Below, in pieces: positions 36,201-48,200 of a stretch of DNA of 64,000 nt (position 1 is the first letter of the stretch; the number at the start of each line of letters is the position of its first letter). Both the position numbers and the translations under genes were made by a program. The notes below the pieces were generated by a model. The model had not been told where the DNA came from. It worked only from the letters and a program-made list of their open reading frames with translations, and made no database searches. Source of the stretch: Sabethes cyaneus (Eukaryota > Arthropoda > Insecta > Diptera > Culicidae). The stretch covers positions 14,738,501 to 14,802,500 of the forward strand of contig NC_071354.1 in the NCBI RefSeq assembly GCF_943734655.1, in the 5' to 3' direction.

Positions 36201-39200
36201 CACAATTCCGAATCACGTTATGAACTGCTCGGATGCTCACGTCTTCCATTTTTGCCAACTAGCTCAGTAAAACTTTGCGAATTGTGCACCGTTTGTGTAC
36301 GATCTGATGGCGCGTTTCTGAGGAAGTGTTACGCATTTTCACTGCACCATCGTGAACCGACAATTAAGACAATTGTTTAAACGTTTGCTGGAAGCAAACA
36401 GTGGCGTGCCAAACCCCATGCTTAGACATCCTTGGTCAACCTGTAGCTTCTTTAACCTCTATAGCTCTGCGTAGTTCCTTATGCGCTTAAAGCGATTTGC
36501 AACTTTCATTGTTTGAAATCATCTTAGAAGACGATTCTGTATCGAATGAAATTTTAATTAACTACATAGCAAACTGTTGACATTATCGGCAACATTGAGC
36601 AATCATTCCTGTTAATTGTGGTTATGTTTTCAAGCCGGCTCTGTTCGGTGGTGGCTCTGATTTAATTATAGCGTTTACTTTTGAAATTTTCCATTGAGTT
36701 TGATCTCGCTTCCCGGTGCCTAAATTTAGCTTGTAGTTATTTCCTTTCTTATTAGTTATGCGGTACTTCTTGGCATAATCGACAACATAGTTGCGGTTGA
36801 TTTTGTGGGGTTTCCCCCCAAAGCGTGGAGTGCGTGTAGAGAGACTTGGTAGAAATCTCGTTATAGGACAAGGAAATTTTTGTTGTTACTCTGTAACAAA
36901 TTTTCAGCATGGTGACGAAAATTAGCTGCTTGAATCATACTGGACCTGTTTGATAATAAACCGATAGATGTGTGTTTGAAACATTGAGCGACCAGCTCAT
37001 ACAGGTGCTTTTTCCGAGAATCTCCTTCCTTATTGTCCTGTTTCAGTTAGTAAAATAAGTGTTTTACGAACAAGTCGTTCTTTCAGACAACATAAGCTAA
37101 CTTTTGGGATAATTTGATAGTAGCCATATTTAGCGATTCATTGGTAATTTGCCAGCAATCGCCGGTATGATTTCATATACTCATTGTTCTTGTCGAGTTC
37201 TATCTCTTTCCTCTCTAATAGCTAGATAATGCAATCGAACTGCTTTTAATCAACAGGCAGTTTCTGTCGAAATACATCTTTTATAGGTATGTTTTCATAT
37301 CTTTCCAAAAAGTGTACGCTTCTACATTTGGATGTTTATGTCCTAAAATTAAGGATACACACCATATATTATTTTCTAGCTTTATTGATTAAGCAGCTAA
37401 GCTACTAATTAATGACGCCTTGTTTATTTTACTGTGTTTACATTAATTAGCTTGCCGTTTATCGATTGCTTCTCAGTACATGTTAACACAAACACAAATC
37501 CATTTTGACGTAGATTATCGTTTTTATTTTTGGTATACTAGATATTGACTATTCGATATCACTAAAATTAGAGTGACGCTTCGATTCTAACATCGTTATT
37601 TTTTCCGAATGAACAATTTAAAATGTGATATGTACATTCAAAAATTCATCCGATTTAATATTCATAAACAAAACGAACATTCAAAAATAAACATGAGAAT
37701 TGAGGAAATCTAAACATCACAATATCGATCGATTAACGGGCACAATGGCGTTATACTACAGCTCTGTTATGACTCTAAATCAAGTGGCGGCACTAATAAT
37801 GCTACAGCGATTAACAGAACTATTCAAGCGTTGGTTTATTTTTCTCCACACTGACTGTCATAATATTATTATAAATAAATACCTCCCGCACAGTTCTGCG
37901 TATTGGATAAGTGGAAGAATAATACAGACCGCTGCTGGGTGTTGTGACCTTCGTATCGCACAAGTGGCGGCGGCGGTGGTTATCAACATGATTGTTAGAA
38001 AGTGGAAACGTTCACGAGTTCGATTGCTTCACTCACTTAGAAGCATTTTCTTGAATCGGAAGTGGGCCTTGTGCGGTGGGAACCAGTACCTTTTGTAAAT
38101 ATCGGAGATTGAGCTGATTAACGGTACAACCCCTGCTTCCAGGGGGTGTAGGCTGAGTCGCAGGTTACTTTCACGGTTCACGGACACTCAAGGAATAGAT
38201 ATCAAGCCTTGAATCATAACTGTACCTGTGAAATAAGGAAAAATAAATTGAATTGATTGATGATAAGTGTGTTTCACAATACGAACTTACCACAAACCAC
38301 AAGCTTTATGATGAGGCTGCAAAGGTTCCGGATTCCAATGCTTCTCAAGAAGATTCTCCAGTTTCATGTGACGAGACGACCATTGTGACGACAAACTGAC
38401 CTTAAACTTGTTTTCGCTTTAGCTTGCCAATTCAGGGGAACTGATAAGCACGGTTTCAGCATTACAATCAATGCTTCTAATTATCTTTGTTCAACGTTTT
38501 GTTTGTCAGTTGAGATTGAACCACTCTTCTACAATTCTGCACAATATGAATTAGCATCAGTACTCTAACTCCCAACGATTCCGTCATTTTCTGGTAGTGT
38601 TTACCTCTTTCCTAGTAAACAGCTCAATAGTGTATCTTACAGGAAGGTAGGTTGTCATTCTAAAAAATCTAAAAATGCGAGGGTCACGAAAAGAGGCTAG
38701 GTTTTAAGCACTTATTACTCAGCGATTTCTTGAACGATATTTAATATTTTATGCAGAAATCGATAAGAAAATCTTCTATGCGTCAACTTCAATAAAGAAA
38801 ATTATTGATTCATCAACGCGGTATTAAAAGATTCGCAACTGTCATGCTTTATTTTTGTCATTTTCTGTACATTTGCTAAGAAAACGAGGTATTTTTACTA
38901 ACACAGACATCATTGCGTGCATTATCAGTGCAGTTGCAGACAAGCGTGCACTTGATAAACCCTTGATACATTTTTTTCTCACTACTGAAAATTTAATTCT
39001 TTGGAATCATTATTTCCACAATCTCTTAACTTTCCAAGCACGGACGACATAAACGTACGCTACTGTGAAGCAATTTCTGTGCCTTGACATTGGATAGTTC
39101 AGTTGGAAATCAGATTGCTTTTTGAGCATTATTAGGTAGTGGAACTGCAAACCAATGTCTTTTCATGAAGAGTAAAATTTCTTTTTCTGGTTTAAAAATT

Positions 39201-42200
39201 TAATTGGCAACTTTGAAGTCATTTTTATACGTTTTCTCAATTTCTGAAGGACGGAGGACGAAACTCTAAGCGGACTGAATACCATGTATCAATTTTCGTA
39301 CTTTGACGCTTGCAACTCAGGAAATAGGATAAAACATGTCCAGACGGAAGGGAACACTGGATATTGGAAAGCAGTTTACTTTTCAATCATTGTCGTCAGT
39401 ACAACTGCAGTTTTTATATATGTTCCTTTTTTGTCTAGAAAACCAATTTATGAAAAAATCGTCATACTAAATTATCTTAAACATTTCTGAATATTTGAAT
39501 AAAGCATTGCTAAATCTTACGTTATCAATAAACAGATAATACCCCATCAACACGTGCTCTTCGCGGTCATTCGATTCTAACGTCTATTGTACATAAAACG
39601 AAACGGTTTCCTAAATGACGTGACAAGTGGTGATTAAAATCCCCGGAATAAGATAATTAGCTTATTATTCGACCACAACGAGAGCGATTCATCCTCTTCA
39701 CACATCTCATCACTCATCTAAACAATATGAACAGTGGTTATCATTTTTACGCGAAGATAAATAGGCACATTTGAAACGGCATTCGTTATCACCAAGCGTG
39801 TTGTTTGCAGAGAAAGAGTTTCCACGAGTAGTAAAATGCCCTTGTGGAATACACCAGCTGACAAATTTCACAAAGATCTTCAATTCTGGCTGACTCATCG
39901 GTGATTTTCACGTGCGACACATAAAGGTGCTCTCAGTTGACACAGTAAACAACTCTACACAGTAAAACGGTTCAATTAACGGATGTAACTGTGGGTGTGA
40001 CTGTGAAACCAACATTTTTTTAACACACAGTCATGATTTCATCAATGAGGCAACTACCACTGCATGCCATAAGTTGTGAAATCCTTATCCAACCAAGGCA
40101 TCGGAACGGTGGAAAACCATGCGGACGGCAAGCAACAATGTACAAACTCAAGTAGCACTACACTTGACTTGAGCGATATTTTGAAAGCGGAATCAAGATA
40201 CTGCACACCGTAAAAATTTAAGCTTTTTTCCCACCACCGCTTGCTCAAAGCACATGAGCTTGAATTCTTAGTCGAACCGACAACCAGAATCATTTTGGAG
40301 GTCAAAATCCGTACCTGTACACCATCAGGTTGTTAGAGTGGCTCGTTCTAGAAAACATGCGGGAATCGATGTAGGTCATTGTTATCCCTTTAACCACCCC
40401 CGCAGTGATTGTGGTGATGACTGCTGCTGGCGCGTGGGTTTTCCCCCAGACATAATATACGCCGCCGGTACGCAACGTGGCTGGTCGTATATTTGAACTT
40501 TTGCCAAAAAATATGCATACCTACCTCCTTTGCTTTCGTTCGTTCTCGATTTCGTCATAATACGGAAAGCACCGAGCCGACGAGCAGACGGGACAGTCAT
40601 TTGATATATAGACATGTAGACGAAACTATTTTGTGCGTCGTTAAAATGGCATTAGCCAAGGAAGTGAGAGTCTCGTATTTTTGGTTGCTGCTTTGGCGAA
40701 AGTGCGATCAGCACTTTAACTAGAAGAGTTTGCAACGGGTATTGAATATCACTCAACGAGTTATATGGAAATGACTACCCAAAGGAATTGAGCCTAAAGT
40801 GGGTTCGATTACCCTCGCATAAAACCACGTTGCTATCGCTCGAAGGCTACGATTAAGATAGAAATGTGCGATATTACGGCCATGCCAGCCGTTTTACGAT
40901 GCTGATCGTTGTAAATGCATTATCAAAAGCTAATAGCTAGCCGTGTACTTCCATTATTTGCAAGTCCTTTGCGGATCTGAGAAAAGATAACAACGCGCCA
41001 CAAGGTACAATCTGGAACGAAAATATATTTTATCATGCATAAACCACTAAACTGGTTGTGATAATGGTGTAATAATTGATAATTTCGCAATAATTGGAGA
41101 AACATTTGTGTACCACAAATCAATTAGTGGCCTGACGCAAAGTAATCATGTGCAGATAATTGAAGGCTTACATCCGGATGAGAGTTCAAACGGGAGAACG
41201 GACATCCAGTCTCTTTTATAGTCTACGGAGTCTAGTATAATAAAATGGAATGTCCTTCTTGCATGAGGTCATCGACAGCTATGCAGGTGTTACTCACTTT
41301 GCAAAAAATCCTAATAAAATAAATAAACATTATAGTTTTATACGCACACTTGTTTCTACAGTTTTGAATCAACTACAAACGTTTATCGATACGGTAATTA
41401 AAAAGGCAAATAGTCGCCAACTTTTTCAGTATGCTTTATTTATAGAAACGTCAAATTTGGTAAGGGTTTACCAACTGTAATGGATGCTTGGTCAAGGTTA
41501 GACACTTAACAGTTAATCAGTATTCGAGAAGTGTGAATGTCTGGTTTGGTTGTTTAATTATTTATTTTACTGGTTACTGGTGACGGACCAGTCCGCTATT
41601 GAATCCAACACTGTTGCTTCGATCTAGGACTGTCAATCTCCAAGCATCCACTGTTTTGGCATTCAAATCAACGGAAAAAGTGTAAGATCCGCCAAGGATA
41701 TATCATCGAAACTTGTTCAGTCTATTGTAGCATTACGTTAGACAAAAAAAGAAGATGGAAATGATCAACCTAATAAATTAATCATTTTGTAAGAAAATCT
41801 TATAAAGTTGCATTCGCACAACTAAATCATACGCTGCTTTGAAAAGTACAAGTATGCAGGTCGATTTCTTGACATATTTATCGAGGATTTGGCGCAAGAT
41901 AGAGATTTGGTGGGTTGTGAAACGTTCGTCTTTCAAATTGCAATTTTATTCGCCATCTGTAAGGTTAATACCATCGGGAGGAGAGCATTTTGTATACTGA
42001 AACTTGAAATTGTAACGTGTCAAGCTTCTATAATTGTTGCAAATTACCCACAGTGTAGAAAAGCAGCAACGTCTCATGTCTCACGTTATCTCTGTGAGGA
42101 ATTACGGAAAACATTAGAAGAGCAATACGTAAAGAGCATCAAATACAATTTTGCAAAGATGCTTATGGAAAACAGCTCACCAAAACCCGCCTCAAGGGAA

Positions 42201-45200
42201 ACCGCTGTGCAGACTTGCTATGCCATCGATCTCCGGAACAGCTTCAGTTAAAGAAATAGAAGCCCATAAAATGAGTCGCACAGCATTACCAAGGTAACCA
42301 ATAAGCACTTGTATAAGCATTAAATCAATCGTTCATTAGCATCCTTAGCATTTTATACTGCAAGTTGCTGTTTATCAGCCATTTTGGTAGTATAGCTGTT
42401 GTAAATTGGCATCCACAATTCTATGTAAATTATTCTTATCGATGACTCGATATCAGCTCTTCGCGCTTGACAGTGTCGTATGCTGCCTTGAAATATACGA
42501 AAATATGATACGTGGACACGTTGTACTTCCAACATTTCTGGAGGATTTATCGGAGGAGGAGGAAATTCTGATCTGTAATTGGACGAGGAAATGATTTTCG
42601 CTGACGGGTGGCTCCAAATAGAATGCGAGCTTAGCAAGCAAAGTACAACTTTGAGCCGACTCATCTTTATATATAAGAGCCTTGTCTGTAGCCAAAACGA
42701 GGGGCTTCGTGGTAATAATCGCCCACATTAAGCAAAGACTCAAACCAATCATACCAGGTTGCATTCCAGACGAGCAAAAGTAACGTAGTTGCACCTCATA
42801 GAGTTACATAGCGTTAGCGTTACATAGCGTACCTCCAATTTGCTCTCAATTAGATGCGAGGCGACGCGCGCAGGTTATAGCTAGTGATTTCATAATAGCC
42901 GACGATTTAGATCAAAAAGTCTAGATCACAAAAGGCTTACAGCTCACATGGCAGGTAACCATGAAACTTCGAAACGTAATCCGGAGATTGACGAACAACG
43001 GCAGGAAGACAAGTATGCGGTTCATATTGAGCCAGTCGACGATGACGGTTCGAGCAGTGAATCGTCTGGTTTGGAAAGCCATGAAACCATGACCTGCAAT
43101 TGTGGCGTTTCGAATCAGAGAAATCCTCCAAAAGATAGCAGTGATGAATAGCGCTGTGTACCAGCCTGACAGAACGTTGTGGTTTACGAAGTAAGGAAAT
43201 CGACCAGTATTGAACAACAGTGAATTTCCGAATTTCATGAGCTGACGGTGGGAGTCTATGGCATGGGCAAAAGTTCTCTTTACCGAAGAACTCCGAGTAT
43301 ATTCCACAAGTCCGACACTTGCTGCTACTACAAACCGAGAAATCCCCCGCATCCTCCACAGTTATCACAGAAAGGAGTTAATATCAGTGGGAGCGTGATG
43401 GAACATTATAAAATTGCCGCTTAGTCCACGGCAGAAACGGTAAAGTCTGAGTGTGTGAAGGAATAGGAAAACTAATCAAGATTTGTCACTGATGCAGAAA
43501 TGTCAACTACAAGCCTCGAAAAAGTCGTTTATCAAACCCTTCAACTACGTCGTCAAACTTCAGCAACGTTTTACATCATGGCGACTCGAGGTGTTAACCT
43601 GAAACGGAGTCCTCCAACCACTATTTTTCTGACAACGGGACGAAGCGTAAGGTGGTTAGTGAAAAAACAAACTCCAGGAGCAGGTTCGTCAGCTTGTGCG
43701 AATTTAAACCCACGCCCCTCATATCGTCCGCCGTCCGTCACTCATGCGGGTGGGGTATGGGAGCATGTGGTCCACTTCTTCGAGGAAACGACAGTTTGGC
43801 TGATCACCGTAGATCGACGCAACGACGAGATTTGGCTCACCGTCATCGCGGAAGTAGAGGAGATATTTACCCCTCGGCTATTGATCTACGTCCCGGACGA
43901 TCCTGAAAACCCTAAAGTGCTGCCTCCTAGCCAACCCTGGTATCAAAACTTAGCAGTTCCTATCATCCGTGCTTTATGGTTCAAGGGTTACGCAACACTG
44001 ACGAACCATGGAACCAAAAGGGAAAAGTTGGGGTCGAATCCGGTTATAATTGGCTTCCTTTAAAACCTGCTTCAACCTGCGGATTCTTTGGTTCGATATT
44101 CGGTAATGAACTATGAAATTGTGCTTCCAATGAAAGCTGGGTGAAATATGTCCTGCCGCATGTTCAGACTAGGTGACTGGAGAGCAGTGAACCGTTGAAC
44201 CCAGCAGATTTGGTTTTCATCGTAGTTTCAAAGTTTTCAAGTCGGGCAAGTCATTCCGGGCAAAGATGGACACATCAGGCAGGCTGTTATTCGCACGAAT
44301 ACTGAAGTATTTCGTAGGCCAGATGTTTCCCAATGAGCTTCTTATGTTTAGTAAATGGAAAGTCCTACTAACTTGACCCCAGGTAGTTCTCACTCAGCAT
44401 ATTTTCTTTGTATGGCTCGTTGGAATGCACAGACAGTTGTGGCATGTTGATATCTTTCCGTTGTCTGACGCAATGTTCGGGCAAAATCCGTTTAATCTTT
44501 TCGACGGTCAGTCTGGGCTCTTTATTTGTTGGTGGCGCTATCGTGATTCATTCCCCATTTAGCTGCCATAGATGTGGGATAATGCCCTTTTTCGATTTGC
44601 AGAATAAATTCAAAATCGCCCTGTTCATAAAAGGATTCTTTGACTGTGAAGAATTTCTCATTAGTAAACAGAATTTGTACCTGTGGGCATTCTGTTTGTA
44701 TACCGCTTGTGTAACACATTTGATTTTGTTTATCGTTTTTCTTCAGTGTGGGCGAATGTAGATTTCCACTGTGCCTCTTGTATGTACTAAATTAATCCTA
44801 GGTCTTGTTTTGTAATGCGAGACATGGATGTTTACGATATTCTCATTTCCCTTGACAAGATTTTCTGTTGGCATACCGGTTATTTACGTAGATTTTGAAT
44901 ACTTTCCGGAGTCCGTATAGTGCGTGGGTAGCCGGATCGTTCATGATCTCGAGCTCTACCAGCTTCCTTGAGCAATTTTGTAACACAACGCACGAAAAAG
45001 TTGATAATACTAAGTGGTTCCGGCAATTGATCATCCCGGTAATTTGATTTGAATTCATGTTAACGCTAATTGTTCTTTTCGATTCGAGCTAAACATCACC
45101 AACAACCAAACTCACGCAATTTTCTTTTCCATTACAGAGAAATCACCGCTACCGCCAACCAGAAACCCTCCCCGAACGGAGCGAACATCATCAGGGAGCT

Positions 45201-48200
45201 GCAGTTGATCGGCATCACCGACCCGGCCGCATTCTTCAATCAGTTCAGCCCGTTCCAGGCTTCGTTCCATCGGTCCGGCGGAAAGTTCGAACACTTTGAC
45301 TCGATTCGATTCTTCAACTGCAAAAAACTACGCTACATCTGGAGTAGCGAATCGAAACGGTTCCTAAAGCTGAAGGGATTGGACGTGGAAGTCCCGAGCG
45401 TAGCACTCCATCACAGCAAAGGTCTGTCGCTGTACGAGCAAAACGTTCGCCGGTTGGTGTACGGTAGCAACGAGATTCTTATTCCGCTGCGAGGTATCCT
45501 CACGCTGCTGTTTCTAGAGGTGCTAAATCCGTTCTATGTGTTCCAAATATTCTCCGTGTGCTTGTGGTTTGCTTACGACTATTACTACTATGCTACTGTG
45601 ATCCTGCTGATGAGCGCCTTCGGAATCTCGCTATCGATCATTCAAACCCAAAAGAACCAGAAAGCTCTTTATTCGACGGTGAAGAGCAGCGACACTGCGA
45701 CAGTGCTTAGGGATGGCTGCGAACCGGAGCAGATCGAAACTCGCTTTCTAGTGCCGGGAGATGTCGTCGAAATACCTGCCAACGGATGCACGATGCAGTG
45801 TGATGCGGTGCTCATTTCCGGTAACTGCATCTTGGACGAATCGATGCTAACTGGCGAAAGTGTCCCGGTTACGAAAACTCCACTACCGCTGAAGCGTGAA
45901 CTGTACTACGATAAGAAGGATCACGCTCGGCATACACTGTTCTGCGGAACGAAGGTCATTCAAACTCGGTACATCGGCAGTGAGAAAGTTTTGGTTAAGG
46001 TTATCAACACAGGAAATATTACCGCCAAAGGCGGTCTGATTCGGTCCATCCTCTATCCACCTCCGGTGGATTATAAGTTTGAAAAAGATTCGTACAAATT
46101 TATCATGGTGCTAGCCTTCGTAGCGGGTTGTGGCTTTCTGTACACAGTAGTGACGAAGATTATGCGAGGGGTTGGAGCTCTGAAAATTGTTGTAGAATCA
46201 CTGGATCTCATTACAATTGCTGTGCCTCCGGCACTACCTGCGGCTATGACTGTTGGTCGAATGTACGCCCAGAAGCGGTTGAAGAAGAACAACATCTACT
46301 GTGTTTCACCGAGGGCGATCAACGTGTCCGGCAGTATTGATTGCGTTTGCTTCGATAAAACGGGCACACTGACCGAAGATGGCCTAGACATGTGGGGTGT
46401 TCTACCAAAGGACGGTACCAACCATTTTCAGATTCCGTTGACGGACATTTCTAGGCTACCGATGAGCGAACACTTGCTCAGTGGAATGGTTACATGTCAT
46501 TCGATTACGTTCGTCAATGGGGAGATGCGAGGAGATCCACTGGATTTGAAAATTTTCGAATCTACCGGTTGGATCCTGGAAGAGGCGAACGTTTCCGATG
46601 AGACAAAGTACGACTTGTTGTTTCCGACGATTGTGAAACCTCCACGAGGCGATCCGAATGCAACGAACCTGGAGCTGGATGTGACGTACGATAACTCGAA
46701 TGACATCGGTATTGTGCGGGAGTTCTCCTTCACCAGTGCACTGCAACGGATGTCTGTGATTACTAGAAAATTGTCGGATAACCATTTCAATGTTTACGTC
46801 AAGGGTTCACCCGAGATGATCAACAGTCTGTGCAAACCGGAAAGTATTCCCGAAGACTTCACCCCTAAGCTAGGATTCTATGCGCAACAGGGCTACCGGA
46901 TCATTGCGATCGCTTACAAGTCTTTGGATAAGAAGATGAACTACACGAAGATTCAGAAAGTGTCGCGCGAAAAGATTGAGTGTGATCTGGAGTTTTTGGG
47001 TTTTGTAATTCTGGAGAATCGGTTGAAGGCGGACACCGAGGAAGTGATCGATAGTTTGAATGCGGCCAACATACGGTGCATCATGGTGACCGGAGACAAT
47101 CTTTTGACGGCGGCGAGTGTCGCACACGACTGTGGTATGGTGATGCCGGGACAAAGTTTAGTAACACTGACGGCGCATGCCGATAAGACCTATCTGGGGA
47201 AGTATTTCTTGAGCTACGATGTGACGGGACAACCGCAGTTAACTCAATCAGATATCATCAACGATAATACGGTTAGCGGGGAGAAGCGAAATGGAAACTA
47301 CGCTTTGATGACTCAATCGAACAGTGTCAGTAGCTGTGAAACGATGGATACGTGCACGATTTCCACTCAGTTGAGCAATTTTGAAAAGGATGATCATCGG
47401 ATAACCGTGGATGGTGTGGATGAAAAATCAGTAAGAGTAGATATGGTGGGGAAAGGAGGCTCCTTTAGGTTTGCGTTGACCGGAAAAACATGGGCTGTGG
47501 TTAAAGATCACTTTCCGGATTTGGTCCCCACTATTTTGACGTTTGGAACTGTGTTTGCACGAATGTCACCGGATCAGAAGCAACATTTGATAAGCGATCT
47601 TCAAAATTTGGGCTACTACGTGGCTATGTGTGGCGACGGAGCCAACGATTGCGGCGCTTTGAAAGCGGCACACACAGGAATATCGTTGTCCGACGCAGAA
47701 AGCTCGGTAGCATCGCCGTTTACATCGAAAAATCCGACAATTGCCTGTGTACCGAAAGTCATCAAGGAGGGACGGGCGGCTCTGGTGACGTCTTTCGGTA
47801 TATTCAAGTATATGGCGGCTTATTCGCTGGTACAATTCGCATCGGTATTAATTCTGTACTCGATCGACTCCAATCTGACGGATTTCGAGTTCCTCTACAT
47901 TGATCTTTTCATCATCTCCGTTGTGGCGTTTTTCTTCGGAAAGACCTCCTCATACGATGGTCCACTGGTTAAGGAGGTACCATCGAACTCGCTGATATCG
48001 TTAAGTCCTCTGCTGTCGCTGGCTTTGCATCTGATTGTGGCTTTAGGATTCCAAGTCGCCGGCTGGTATCACATCCAGTCTCAGCCTTGGTTTACACCGT
48101 TCAATTACACTGACGAGCTGGCGCTGAACGATTTGGGCTGCTACGAAAACTATGCCATTTTTAGTATCTCCTGTTACCAGTATATCATCCTAGCGATTGT

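Larger units (their letters stand above)
24775..45137 (+). other. 20.4-kb intron of the P5B ATPase gene
   Basis: Donor GTGAGT and acceptor TTTTCCATTACAG are canonical. The intron has absorbed LINE, SINE, mariner and Bel-Pao fragments (listed separately), and minus-strand gene candidates lie within it. Stretches 24975-25970, 26680-27180, 27876-28600, 29200-31260, 31630-32500, 36380-38170, 38370-41800 and 44410-45137 show nothing I can assign beyond AT-rich DNA and short chance frames. Confidence 0.85.

Noticed and set aside
42921..43368. Two overlapping 143-codon minus-strand frames
   Set aside because: They are antisense to the decayed Bel-Pao region and overlap each other in different frames without known motifs.
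45070..45137. Upstream Met extending the large ATPase frame
   Set aside because: It lies in the intron before a clear TTTTCCATTACAG acceptor, and splicing to 24239-24774 restores the family N-terminal domain in phase.
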